This document shows positions 18,203 to 26,545 of a DNA stretch of 64,000 bases, piece after piece. The translations under genes were made by a program, and so were the position numbers. The notes beneath the pieces were generated by a model. It worked only from the letters and a program-made list of their open reading frames with translations. It was not told where the DNA came from and made no database searches. This DNA comes from Mucilaginibacter sp. (GTDB lineage Bacteria > Bacteroidota > Bacteroidia > Sphingobacteriales > Sphingobacteriaceae). Each line of letters opens with the position of its first letter. Position 1 is the stretch's first letter. The stretch covers positions 1 to 64,000 of the forward strand of contig NZ_JAQBOF010000012.1 in assembly GCF_028288185.1 (NCBI RefSeq). Reading direction: 5' to 3'.

Positions 18203-19367
18203 CGAGCAAGGATATTATGGCGATTTTGGCGGCGCATACGTGCCCGAAATGTTATATCCTAATGTTGAAGAATTAAGGCAGCAATATTTAAAGATAATTG
18301 AAGAACCTGATTTTAAAGCCGAGTTTGATCAGCTTTTAAAAGATTATGTAGGCAGGCCGTCTCCACTGTATTATGCCAAAAGATATTCGGAAAAATATGG
18401 CGCTAATATATTCTTAAAGCGCGAGGATCTTAACCATACCGGCTCACACAAAATTAATAATGCCATAGGACAGATCCTATTAGCTCAGCGCCTGGGCAAA
18501 AAACGTATTATTGCCGAAACGGGTGCCGGTCAGCATGGTGTTGCTACTGCTACAGTCTGCGCTTTAAAAGGCATTGAATGTGTAGTTTACATGGGCGAGA
18601 TTGATATGGCGCGCCAGGCACCAAATGTGTCGCGTATGAAGATGTTGGGTGCAAAGGTAGTACCGGCTACATCTGGGAGTAAAACATTAAAGGACGCTAC
18701 CAATGAGGCACTGCGCGACTGGATAGCTAACCCGGTTGATACGCATTACATTATTGGCTCTGTTGTTGGCCCATATCCTTACCCGGATATGGTAGCGCGT
18801 TTTCAATCAATCATATCATTCGAAGCTAAGAAACAACTATTTGAACATACCGGTAAACAATTACCCGAATATGTTATGGCTTGTGTTGGCGGTGGCAGTA
18901 ATGCTATGGGGATGTTTTATCATTTTTTAGATGATGAAAGTGTGCGGTTAATTGCTGTTGAAGCAGCCGGTAAGGGGGTTGGCAGTGGCCACTCGGCAGC
19001 TACAACCTTTTTGGGTAAAGAAGGCGTACTGCATGGCAGCCGTACCATATTGATGCAAACTGATGACGGGCAGGTTGTTGAGCCTTATTCTATCTCAGCC
19101 GGATTGGATTATCCTGGCATAGGCCCTCAACACGCGCACCTGTACAAAATAAACCGTGCGCAATACACCAGTGTTACCGATGATGAAGCATTACAAGCTG
19201 GCTTGCTATGCTGTCAGTTGGAAGGTATAATCCCAGCCATAGAATCTGCACATGCGCTGGCGCAGTTAGAGAAAATGAAATTTAAGAAAGATGACAACGT
19301 GATTATCTGCCTGTCGGGTCGCGGTGATAAGGACCTGGATACTTATATAAAATATTTTAATTACTAA
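18186..19367 (+). CDS. trpB: Tryptophan synthase beta subunit
   Basis: The beta subunit condenses indole and serine with PLP. 393 residues. The PLP lysine is in [15 protein letters not shown], the catalytic Glu region is [14 protein letters not shown], and the phosphate-binding loop is [12 protein letters not shown]. It has TrpB1-type length and the conserved C-terminal [12 protein letters not shown]. It forms an alpha2beta2 complex with the product of the next gene, trpA, which starts two bases after its stop. Confidence 0.98.
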   Translation: MKYGVNEQGYYGDFGGAYVPEMLYPNVEELRQQYLKIIEEPDFKAEFDQLLKDYVGRPSPLYYAKRYSEKYGANIFLKREDLNHTGSHKINNAIGQILLAQRLGKKRIIAETGAGQHGVATATVCALKGIECVVYMGEIDMARQAPNVSRMKMLGAKVVPATSGSKTLKDATNEALRDWIANPVDTHYIIGSVVGPYPYPDMVARFQSIISFEAKKQLFEHTGKQLPEYVMACVGGGSNAMGMFYHFLDDESVRLIAVEAAGKGVGSGHSAATTFLGKEGVLHGSRTILMQTDDGQVVEPYSISAGLDYPGIGPQHAHLYKINRAQYTSVTDDEALQAGLLCCQLEGIIPAIESAHALAQLEKMKFKKDDNVIICLSGRGDKDLDTYIKYFNY

Positions 19368-19369
19368 TA

Positions 19370-20140
19370 ATGAATCGTCTTAACCATCTTTTCGCTACTA
19401 AAAAAGATAATTTATTATCCATTTATTATACAGCTGGCTATCCTGAAATTAACACTACAGTTGATATTGCCGAGGCATTAGAAAAAGCCGGCGCCGATTT
19501 TTTGGAAATAGGTTTCCCATATTCAGACCCGGTGGCTGATGGGCCAACTATCCAACATAGCTCGCAGCAGGCGTTGGATAATGGAATGACGCTTAATGTT
19601 TTGTTTGATCAGCTAAAAGATCTGCGTAAACGAGTTACTATCCCTATACTTTTAATGGGTTATGTTAACCCTATAGTACAATATGGTGTTGAGCTTTTTT
19701 GTAAAAAAGCTGCCGAAGTAGGAGTAGACGGCGTTATTGTACCAGACCTGCCTATGTACGAGTACGAAACCATGTACGCCAAATACTTTATAGACAGTAG
19801 TCTGAGCAACATTTTTTTAGTTACACCCCAAACCTCGCCCGATCGTATCCGTAAAATTGATGCATTGAGTAATAGTTTTATTTACCTTTTATCATCATCA
19901 TCCATTACCGGCGGCAGCTTAAATGTATCAGATAGTATTGAGGCTTATTATGCCCGCGTTAAAGCTATGCAGTTAAATAATCCTACAATTATTGGTTTTG
20001 GTATATCAGATAACGCCACCTTTAAAAAAGCGTGCCAGTATGCTAATGGCGCGATAGTAGGTAGCAAATTTGTAAAGCTTTTAGGAAAAGATAATTATTT
20101 GGATAAGATACCCGCGTTTGTAAAATCTATAAAAGGATAG
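19370..20140 (+). CDS. trpA: Tryptophan synthase alpha subunit
   Basis: The alpha subunit cleaves indole-glycerol phosphate to indole and glyceraldehyde 3-phosphate. 256 residues of a barrel fold. The catalytic Glu is in FLEIGFPYSDPVADGPTIQ and the catalytic Asp in VDGVIVPDLP; the phosphate-binding end reads GFGISDNATFK and GAIVGSKFVK. It is the last gene of the trp operon. No strong terminator hairpin with a T-run follows before the convergent YciO-like gene; a GC-rich stretch (20160-20210) holds weak dyads only. Confidence 0.97.
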   Translation: MNRLNHLFATKKDNLLSIYYTAGYPEINTTVDIAEALEKAGADFLEIGFPYSDPVADGPTIQHSSQQALDNGMTLNVLFDQLKDLRKRVTIPILLMGYVNPIVQYGVELFCKKAAEVGVDGVIVPDLPMYEYETMYAKYFIDSSLSNIFLVTPQTSPDRIRKIDALSNSFIYLLSSSSITGGSLNVSDSIEAYYARVKAMQLNNPTIIGFGISDNATFKKACQYANGAIVGSKFVKLLGKDNYLDKIPAFVKSIKG

Positions 20141-20219
20141 GTTGTAAAACGCAATGGCCCATCCGCGTGCTGCGTCCAGACAGCTATCGGGCGCCTACGC
20201 GACAGCCGCATAATCTGTC

Positions 20220-20840
20220 TTATAAATACAATTCTAATTCACCTTTACCTTCACGGATAACCTCAAAGTCGCCTGATGTGCAATCTACTACCGTCGAAGC
20301 TATGTTATCCCCATAACCGCCGTCAATTACTATATCAACCAATCCTTCGTATTTTTCATGTATCAATTCCGGATCGGTAGAGTATTCTATAATATCATCT
20401 TCGTCTTTTATAGAAGTTGATAGGATAGGGTTGCCCAATTCTTTAACTATACAACGGGCAATGTCATTATCGGGCACACGTATACCAACGGTTTTTTTGT
20501 TGGAGCTTAGCAACTTGGGTACATTATGGCTGGCATTAAAAATAAAGGTAAATGGCCCCGGTAAAGCTTTCTTTAAAACACGGAAAGTAGTATTATCAAT
20601 CGGCTTGATATAATCTGATATATGGCTCAAGTCATAACATATAAAGGAGAAGTTTGCTTTTTCGGGTTTAATGTTCCTGATCTTACAAATGGCCTCTATA
20701 GCTTTATGATTAGTTATATCGCAGCCCAAACCATACACCGTATCAGTAGGATAGATGATGATACCGCCTTTGCGCAATACCTCAACCACCTGTTCAATGG
20801 ATTTTGGGTTAGGGTTTTCGGGATATATCTTGATTAGCAT
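20220..20840 (-). CDS. YciO/Sua5-YrdC family protein (YciO-like)
   Basis: 206 residues of the YrdC fold. GGIIIYPTDTVYGLGCD (25-41) is the nucleotide-binding start, KIR (53-55) stands where TsaC has its KxR, and KKTVGIRVPDN is typical. The SxN of TsaC/Sua5 reads S143-I-K145, so the Asn is missing. The overall run, especially ICKIRN...NFSFICYDLSHISDYI and GPFTFIFNAS, resembles E. coli YciO more than the threonylcarbamoyl-AMP synthase TsaC. Whether it can make t6A precursor is therefore uncertain. The gene faces trpA and is followed upstream by a strong hairpin. Confidence 0.85.
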   Translation of the reverse strand: MLIKIYPENPNPKSIEQVVEVLRKGGIIIYPTDTVYGLGCDITNHKAIEAICKIRNIKPEKANFSFICYDLSHISDYIKPIDNTTFRVLKKALPGPFTFIFNASHNVPKLLSSNKKTVGIRVPDNDIARCIVKELGNPILSTSIKDEDDIIEYSTDPELIHEKYEGLVDIVIDGGYGDNIASTVVDCTSGDFEVIREGKGELELYL

Positions 20841-20897
20841 GCGTTATAATTTCGGATTTCGGATGGTCGATTTCGGATTTATTTTTTGCAATATACG

Positions 20898-20930
20898 ACA
20901 AAAGCGACCTCTCCATGAGATCGCTTTTGT
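20898..20930 (-). terminator. Terminator hairpin after yceI
   Basis: ACAAAAGCGA (20898-20907) pairs with TCGCTTTTGT (20921-20930), with a partly paired 13-base loop. On the minus strand it follows the end of the YceI gene by about 70 bases. TTTCGGAT words flank it on the left and ATCCGAAAT words on the right, a further palindromic layer (20845-20990). Confidence 0.65.
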
Positions 20931-20999
20931 TATATAGCATTTAATATGCCAATAATATTTCAACATCCGTAATTGAACATCCGAAATTCGATATATCAA

Positions 21000-21518
21000 T
21001 TACGCTTGTTTGGTAAACTGAACGTTAATGATCAGTTTAATGTCTTCACCAACTACGATTGAACCTGCTTCGGTTACACCATCCCAGGTTAAGCCAAACT
21101 CTTTACGGTTGATTTTACCGGTAACTTCAAAACCTGCTTTAGTATTACCGTAAAAATCTGTCGCGGTACCGCCATGTTCAACTTCTAAAGTAACCGGTTT
21201 GGTTATATCTTTAATGGTCAGATCTCCTTTAAGCTCTTCACCATCAAATGATGTTGAGTTGAAAGTAATGGTTGGATACTGATCGGCATCAAAAAAATCT
21301 GCTGATTTTAAGTGACCATCGCGTTGCTCCTGATTAGTGTCAATGCTATTAACATCTAAAGAGAAGGTAATATTAGCATTGGCGAAATTGTCACCTTCGG
21401 TTTCTAACGAACCTTCAAAGCTTTTAAAAGAACCGGTTACAGTTGATATTACTAAGTGTTTTGCTTTAAATTGTACTTCTGAGTGCATTGGGTCTAATAC
21501 CCATTTTTGTGTTGCCAT
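21000..21518 (-). CDS. YceI family lipid/isoprenoid-binding protein
   Basis: 172 residues from ATG 21518 (MATQKWVLDPMHS). A longer in-frame start at 21599 would add an unsupported 27 residues. The YceI lipocalin-like barrel is shown by WVLDPMHSEVQFKAKHLVIS, TGSFKSFEGSLE, the FFDADQYPTITF block and INRKEFGLTW. Relatives bind polyisoprenoid or other amphiphilic molecules in the periplasm. This copy has no signal peptide, so it may be cytoplasmic, which is common in Bacteroidota. Upstream lies an unusual cluster of GTGATTCA repeats. Confidence 0.92.
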   Translation of the reverse strand: MATQKWVLDPMHSEVQFKAKHLVISTVTGSFKSFEGSLETEGDNFANANITFSLDVNSIDTNQEQRDGHLKSADFFDADQYPTITFNSTSFDGEELKGDLTIKDITKPVTLEVEHGGTATDFYGNTKAGFEVTGKINRKEFGLTWDGVTEAGSIVVGEDIKLIINVQFTKQA

Positions 21519-21648
21519 GATTGTTTTTGTTTTAGTGATACAAATATAAGCACAATAGATGTTTAAACATATAATTGAATTGTCATTTTGTATATGCACT
21601 ATTATAACCTGTAACCCGGGGTATTGTTCTGGTGAATATTTAATTCAA

Positions 21649-21860
21649 GTGATTCATAAAAGTGATTCACTTGAAATTTAAAAATATTATGGAAATCGGA
21701 TAAATGATTTACCTACAATTGTTTAATTGGATTTACCTCAAGTTTTTGTACTGATTCAGGGTGATTCACTCGGTTTATGTAAATAACTTAATTTTAATCG
21801 GTTACGAGCAAAAAGTGATTCAGGTGATTCAAAGTGATTCACTATTTTATGAATCACCTG
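21649..21860. repeat. Cluster of GTGATTCA repeats upstream of yceI
   Basis: Exact GTGATTCA occurs at 21649, 21662, 21761, 21815, 21824 and 21834, a near copy (TGATTCA) at 21752, and an inverted copy at 21850-21857. Several are full palindromes, e.g. AAGTGA-T-TCACTT at 21660-21672. An 11-bp inverted pair, CAGGTGATTCA (21821-21831) and TGAATCACCTG (21850-21860), closes the cluster. The rest of the 410-base spacer 21519-21928 holds no gene. Confidence 0.85.
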
Positions 21861-21878
21861 GTTAGGTAATCATACAAC

Positions 21879-21902
21879 AAAAAAGGGGCTAAACGCCCCT
21901 TT
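21879..21902 (-). terminator. Terminator of sucC
   Basis: On the minus strand AAAGGGGC and GCCCCTTT form a perfect 8-bp stem around a 5-base loop, followed by a run of six T (the A-run 21879-21884 on the plus strand). It lies 27 bases after the sucC stop. Confidence 0.88.
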
Positions 21903-21928
21903 AATAATTATATAATATACTGATCTTC

Positions 21929-23119
21929 TTATGCTAAAACTTGCTTAACAATCTCTGCTGCTTCTTTTAATAAGATAGCCGAGTATACTTTCAAGCCTGA
22001 ATTATCAATCAGTTCTTTTGCTTCTTTAGCGTTAGTGCCTTGTAAACGTACAATGATAGGGACAGGGATATTGCCTATCTCTTTATAAGCATCAATAACA
22101 CCCTGTGCCACGCGGTCGCAGCGTACTATACCACCAAAAATATTGATCAGGATAGCCTTAACGTTCGGGTCGCTCAAGATAATATTGAAACCGGCTTTAA
22201 CAGTTTGGGCGTTCGCGGTACCACCAACATCAAGGAAGTTAGCGGGCTCGCCACCGGCAATCTTAATGATATCCATGGTAGCCATTGCTAAGCCGGCACC
22301 GTTAACCATACAGCCAACGTTTCCGTCAAGCTTTACATAGTTAAGGTTTGATTTGCCTGCTTCAACTTCGGTAGGGTCTTCTTCGTTAGTATCGCGCATA
22401 GCAGCATAATCTGCATGGCGGTATAAGGCGTTATCGTCTAAATTTACTTTCGCGTCAACAGCAAGTATTTTATTGTCAGATGTTTTTAATACCGGATTGA
22501 TCTCGAACATGGCAGAGTCGGTAGCATCATAAGCTTTATACAACGATGCGATGAACTTGGTCATATCCTTAAAAGCTTCGCCTGATAAACCTAAGTTAAA
22601 AGCAATTTTACGGGTTTGGAAACCTTGTAAACCAACTTTAGGGTCAACCTCTTCTTTAAATATTAAATGGGGGGTATGCTCTGCAACTTCCTCTATATCC
22701 ATACCGCCTTCGGTAGAGTACATGATGATGTTACGCCCCTTAGCACGATCCAATAAAACACTTATATAAAACTCTTTGGTTTCGCTTTCGCCCGGATAGT
22801 AAACATCCTGGGCAACTAATATTTTACGTACCAGTTTACCTTCAGGGCCGGTTTGCGGAGTGATTAATTGCATACCTAATATGTCGGTAGCCCTTTGTTT
22901 AACCTCGTCTAAATTCTTAGCCAGCTTAACACCGCCGCCTTTACCGCGGCCACCCGCGTGTATTTGCGCCTTAATTACTACCCAACTCGAATCGTAATCT
23001 TCTTTTAATTTTTTAGCAGCTTCAACGGCTTGTTCGGCACTATCGGCAACAATGCCTTCCTGTACTCTTACACCAAAACTTTTTAGTATTGCTTTTCCCT
23101 GGTATTCGTGAATATTCAT
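21929..23119 (-). CDS. sucC: Succinate-CoA ligase (ADP-forming) beta subunit
   Basis: The beta subunit binds nucleotide and succinate in the TCA-cycle succinyl-CoA synthetase. 396 residues. An ATP-grasp domain (VRVQEGIVADS, VVIKAQIHAGGRGKGGGVKLA, FEINPVL) is followed by the CoA-ligase-like domain with GCMVNGAGLAMATMD and NIFGGIVRCD. Length and motifs are normal. The alpha subunit gene sucD is not adjacent. The gene is monocistronic with its own terminator. Confidence 0.97.
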   Translation of the reverse strand: MNIHEYQGKAILKSFGVRVQEGIVADSAEQAVEAAKKLKEDYDSSWVVIKAQIHAGGRGKGGGVKLAKNLDEVKQRATDILGMQLITPQTGPEGKLVRKILVAQDVYYPGESETKEFYISVLLDRAKGRNIIMYSTEGGMDIEEVAEHTPHLIFKEEVDPKVGLQGFQTRKIAFNLGLSGEAFKDMTKFIASLYKAYDATDSAMFEINPVLKTSDNKILAVDAKVNLDDNALYRHADYAAMRDTNEEDPTEVEAGKSNLNYVKLDGNVGCMVNGAGLAMATMDIIKIAGGEPANFLDVGGTANAQTVKAGFNIILSDPNVKAILINIFGGIVRCDRVAQGVIDAYKEIGNIPVPIIVRLQGTNAKEAKELIDNSGLKVYSAILLKEAAEIVKQVLA

Positions 23120-23170
23120 ATATAGTTTATCGAAGAATTTGCGGTAAATCTAATGATTTTGTTTTGAAAT

Positions 23171-23290
23171 AAGAGATTACTGACGGGAGATTACAGATTA
23201 GTTTTACTTTGTTATGATTAGGTAGATACGTATAACATTACACATCACAAAAAACAACAACTAATCACTAATCTCTAATCTCTAATTACT
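23171..23290. repeat. Inverted word repeat upstream of the ABC gene
   Basis: The left arm (23171-23201) is made of AGATTA words and the right arm (23259-23290) of AATCTCTAATC/TAATCACT words, reading as its reverse complement with slippage. It occupies most of the spacer between the divergent sucC and LolD-like genes. Only an AT-rich centre lies between the arms. Confidence 0.65.
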
Positions 23291-23302
23291 ATTTTTACCC
23301 CC

Positions 23303-23956
23303 ATGCTTAAAGCAACAGCTATTAATAAATCGTACGGGCAACTTCAAATACTAAAAGGGGTTGATTTTGAAGTGCAAAAAGGAGAGATCGTGACTATAGT
23401 TGGAGCATCAGGCGCCGGCAAAAGTACACTTCTTAATATATTGGGTACTTTAGATAAGCCAGACTCGGGCCAGTTATTTATTAATGACGTTGAGCTAAAT
23501 ATGTTAAGTAATAAAAATCTAAGCAACTTCCGCAACCGCGAGATAGGATTTATATTTCAATTTCATCATTTATTGGCCGAATTTGACGCTCTTGAAAATG
23601 TATGCATACCGGCTTACATAGCAGGCACATCACGCCCCGATGCTGAGAAACGGGCGACAGAACTTTTAGAATTATTAGGATTGGGCCACAGGTTAGACCA
23701 TAAACCCAATACATTATCAGGTGGCGAACAGCAAAGGGTAGCGGTTGCACGGGCATTAATAAACAATCCCGCACTAATATTTGCCGATGAGCCATCGGGT
23801 AATCTTGACTCGACCAACGCGCGCGAACTGCATGAATTGTTTGTTAAACTGCGTAATGATTTTAACCAAACCTTTGTAATTGTTACCCATAACGAAGACC
23901 TGGCTAATATATCAGATCGTAAGGTTTTAATGGTTGACGGCTTAATTGTACAGTAA
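23303..23956 (+). CDS. LolD-like ABC transporter ATPase
   Basis: 217 residues. Walker A is [13 protein letters not shown], the Q-loop lies in [12 protein letters not shown], the signature is [15 protein letters not shown] and Walker [14 protein letters not shown]. The [21 protein letters not shown] and DEPSGNLDS patterns are those of MacB/LolD-type ATPases, which power lipoprotein release or substrate extrusion with FtsX-like permeases. No permease is next to it; partners must lie elsewhere. The following small gene begins one base after its stop, giving an apparent three-gene unit with the HAD-like protein. Confidence 0.9.
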   Translation: MLKATAINKSYGQLQILKGVDFEVQKGEIVTIVGASGAGKSTLLNILGTLDKPDSGQLFINDVELNMLSNKNLSNFRNREIGFIFQFHHLLAEFDALENVCIPAYIAGTSRPDAEKRATELLELLGLGHRLDHKPNTLSGGEQQRVAVARALINNPALIFADEPSGNLDSTNARELHELFVKLRNDFNQTFVIVTHNEDLANISDRKVLMVDGLIVQ

Positions 23957-23957
23957 G

Positions 23958-24269
23958 GTGAATATCCTTATTACTTCTGCTAACTCGGCAAAGGCCTATC
24001 GCTTTAAAAGTAAGTTAAACGCTGTCGACAACATTATTTTAGGCGATTATAATGAATTGCCCGCTTTTATGCTGGCGCAGGGTAAAATGATAAAACTGCC
24101 CAACCCGCAATCTATCTCTTACACTCATGAAATGCTGGCCTTATGCCTGGACAACTCCATAGATATTATTTACGTATTGGATAATAAAGAAGCAGTGCTT
24201 TTAACGGAATCAAAACAATTATTTACAGAATACAATATAGATATACAGGTACAAGCTGATGAAGTATAG
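23958..24269 (+). CDS. Small Rossmann-like protein (resembles a pre-ATP-grasp domain)
   Basis: About 103 residues from a GTG at 23958, one base after the ABC stop. A TTG at 23946 would overlap that gene. The pattern NILITSANSAKAYRFKSKLNA, LGDYNELPAF, LPNPQ and LCLDNSIDIIYVLDNKEA looks like the N-terminal Rossmann-type domain that precedes ATP-grasp catalytic domains (NILITSAG...). The ATP-grasp domain itself is missing. The gene overlaps the degenerate HAD gene downstream by 11 bases, so the two are made together. No function can be stated; a binding or regulatory role is possible. Confidence 0.75.
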   Translation: MNILITSANSAKAYRFKSKLNAVDNIILGDYNELPAFMLAQGKMIKLPNPQSISYTHEMLALCLDNSIDIIYVLDNKEAVLLTESKQLFTEYNIDIQVQADEV

Positions 24270-24867
24270 CGATATAGATCAAAGTAAAACCGCTTTTGTA
24301 TTTGAGTTGGATAATGTTATCTATCCTGAAAAAGATTACCTGTTCCAGGTTTATTACCTTTTTGCAAGTTTTCTGGAGTATTATGAACTGCTGGATGCAA
24401 AAGTAATTACCGATTTAATGGTTGACACTTACAACACTCAAGGCAAAGAGCATGTGTTTGATGAGATAAAGAAAAAGTTTGCTGTTGATGAGAAGTACCG
24501 AATAAACTTTCAGCATTTATTACTCACTGCTAAACTACCGTTAAAATTATTAGTTTATCAAGCTGTACTTGATCTTTTGCAGGATATTGTGGTTGACCGT
24601 AAGAAAATATTTATTGTAACTAATGATAATCCGGCGCTACAGCTAAATAAAATTAAACAAACAGAGTGGCATGGTCTTGAAAATTATTTAACTTGCTACT
24701 TTGCCGAAGAAACCTTGTCAATGCCCGAACCAGATGTATTTCATTTATTAATGAAAGAACATGATCTAAAAAGAAAAGATATAATAATGATAGGAAATTC
24801 TGAAGCAAGTGCGCTTTGTGCAGAAGCTTGTGGAATTGACTATTACACAATGGATAAATTTTTGTAA
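24259..24867 (+). CDS. HAD-superfamily protein with degenerate catalytic motifs
   Basis: 202 residues with the HAD fold of YjjG/pyrimidine 5'-nucleotidase type, starting FVFELDNVIYPEKDYL. In active HAD phosphatases this start is DxD: here the nucleophile position is Glu16 (ELD). Motif II Thr121 (IVTN) is kept. Motif III, normally KPxP, reads M155-P-E-P, and motif IV, normally GDSxxD, reads G179-N-S-E-A-S. Three of four motifs have lost key residues although the frame is intact. It is likely a non-catalytic HAD protein. Its overlap with the small Rossmann-like gene suggests a joint role. Confidence 0.85.
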   Translation: MKYSDIDQSKTAFVFELDNVIYPEKDYLFQVYYLFASFLEYYELLDAKVITDLMVDTYNTQGKEHVFDEIKKKFAVDEKYRINFQHLLLTAKLPLKLLVYQAVLDLLQDIVVDRKKIFIVTNDNPALQLNKIKQTEWHGLENYLTCYFAEETLSMPEPDVFHLLMKEHDLKRKDIIMIGNSEASALCAEACGIDYYTMDKFL

Positions 24868-24925
24868 ACATAGGTTACAACATTGTTAACACATGTTTCG
24901 TTAACTGATATAATTAATTATTAAC

Positions 24926-26482
24926 ATGAAAAAAGCATTTTACCTAATAGTTTTACTTACAGCAGTCTTTATAGCATCATGTAGTAAAAAGGATAAAAAA
25001 AATACGGATGGTGATGGAATTACCGGCCCATCAAAAACAGGTTCGGCGCTTGATTTAATGCGCGACTCTGTATTTCTATATGCAAAAGAAGCCTATTATT
25101 GGTATGATGGCTTGCCATCTTATTCCAGTTTTAACCCTCGATCATATACAGGTAGTAGTGATTTAGATGCATTGACAAAAGAGGTTGATGCACTATCTCA
25201 ATACAAAATAAATCCGACAACAGGTAAACCTTATGAATATTATTCGGCAGTTCCCGGCGAGGCTAAATATTCATTTATTGACGAAGGGCAAGTATCAACC
25301 CAATTAAATGGTACAAACACTAATTTTGGTTTTGCCCCTTTATTTAATGATGTTAATGATCTGCGTATAAAATATGTTTACCCCGGTTCTCCGGCTGATT
25401 TGGCAGGTGTAAAACGTGGCTATAAGATCATTACTATCAATGGCAACTCTAACCTGTCTTATGATGGAGGTTCGGGTACAAACACAAAATTTGTTATAAA
25501 CGCTTATGCAAACAGCAGTACTATAACAATGACGCTTCAAAAACAGGATCTTAGTACTATAAATGTATCGCTCGTTGCAGGCAGCTATACCATCAACCCT
25601 GTTTTGGTTTATAAAACTATTGATGCAGGCAATGGTAAAATAGTAGGTTATGTTGTGTTTAACTCATTTACGTCTGACGCAAATGCAGATGCTAAACTGG
25701 ATGCCGTTTTTAACTATTTCCAAACTCAGGGCATTACCGATCTGGTAGTTGATTTGCGCTATAATGGTGGCGGTTATGTATCAACAGCCGAATATCTGGA
25801 TAATTTGATTGTTCCGGCCACGAAAAGTGGTACACCAATGTATAGCTATTATTTTAACGATATTTTAGTCAACAACAAAGAAACCCTGCTTGCCAACCAG
25901 GTAAGGCGCGATGCTTCTAATAACAGTCTTTATAACTACAGTCAGTTTAACTACACAGTTGCTGGTAATACTACAAAGTTTGCAAAAAAAGGATCATTAA
26001 ATATTAGTCGTGTGTTTTTTATAGTAACCGGTTCAACGGCTTCGGCTAGTGAGTTAACTATTAATAATTTACGACCTCATTTAAATGTACAGCTAATTGG
26101 TACCACCAGTTATGGTAAGCCGGTTGGTTTTTTTGATATTGATATTAACAAATACCAAATGTATATCCCCGAGTTTGAAACAAAAAACTCGGCAGGGCAG
26201 GGTGGCTATTATACAGGTATGACACCGGGCTCAACAGATTATCCTGGCATAAAAGATTATGATGATCCGACTAAGGATTTTGGCGACCCAACTGAAACCT
26301 TATTAGCGCATGCGCTAACCTATGTTAAAACAGGTATTTATAGTATTCCTGCACAACGGGTGCAAGGGTTATCCAATAGCCTAAAAACGTTTTCAGTCGA
26401 GGAATCAAATGCGGCTGCTATAGTTTTAAATGACAATAAATTTAGTGGTATGATATTTAATAAGAAATTGAATAAAAGATAG
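24926..26482 (+). CDS. S41 family C-terminal processing protease, lipoprotein
   Basis: 518 residues. A lipoprotein signal peptide ends at Cys19 (FIASC lipobox), followed by a Lys/Asp-rich linker. A PDZ-like domain (about 130-215; YPGSPADLAGVKRGYKIITINGN) precedes the S41 domain with VVDLRYNGGGYVSTA, the nucleophile Ser375 in TASASELT and the later GTTSYGKPVG containing the catalytic Lys. It would be an outer- or inner-membrane-anchored periplasmic protease that trims C-termini or degrades misfolded proteins. It is monocistronic. Confidence 0.93.
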   Translation: MKKAFYLIVLLTAVFIASCSKKDKKNTDGDGITGPSKTGSALDLMRDSVFLYAKEAYYWYDGLPSYSSFNPRSYTGSSDLDALTKEVDALSQYKINPTTGKPYEYYSAVPGEAKYSFIDEGQVSTQLNGTNTNFGFAPLFNDVNDLRIKYVYPGSPADLAGVKRGYKIITINGNSNLSYDGGSGTNTKFVINAYANSSTITMTLQKQDLSTINVSLVAGSYTINPVLVYKTIDAGNGKIVGYVVFNSFTSDANADAKLDAVFNYFQTQGITDLVVDLRYNGGGYVSTAEYLDNLIVPATKSGTPMYSYYFNDILVNNKETLLANQVRRDASNNSLYNYSQFNYTVAGNTTKFAKKGSLNISRVFFIVTGSTASASELTINNLRPHLNVQLIGTTSYGKPVGFFDIDINKYQMYIPEFETKNSAGQGGYYTGMTPGSTDYPGIKDYDDPTKDFGDPTETLLAHALTYVKTGIYSIPAQRVQGLSNSLKTFSVEESNAAAIVLNDNKFSGMIFNKKLNKR

Positions 26483-26494
26483 GTTAGATATGCA

Positions 26495-26541
26495 AAATGT
26501 GCAAATATTAGGACTGATTAGTTTTCTTAATTTGCACATTT
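26495..26541. terminator. Hairpin between convergent S41 and smc genes
   Basis: AAATGTGCAAAT (26495-26506) and ATTTGCACATTT (26530-26541) are perfect 12-bp arms around a 23-base loop. It fills the gap between two converging genes and may terminate both, though T-runs are short. Confidence 0.6.
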
Positions 26542-26545
26542 ACAT

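Noticed and set aside
21649..21860. CRISPR array or plasmid-type origin
   Set aside because: The 8-base units are too short and irregularly spaced for CRISPR, and no initiator, AT-rich melting zone or cas gene is nearby.
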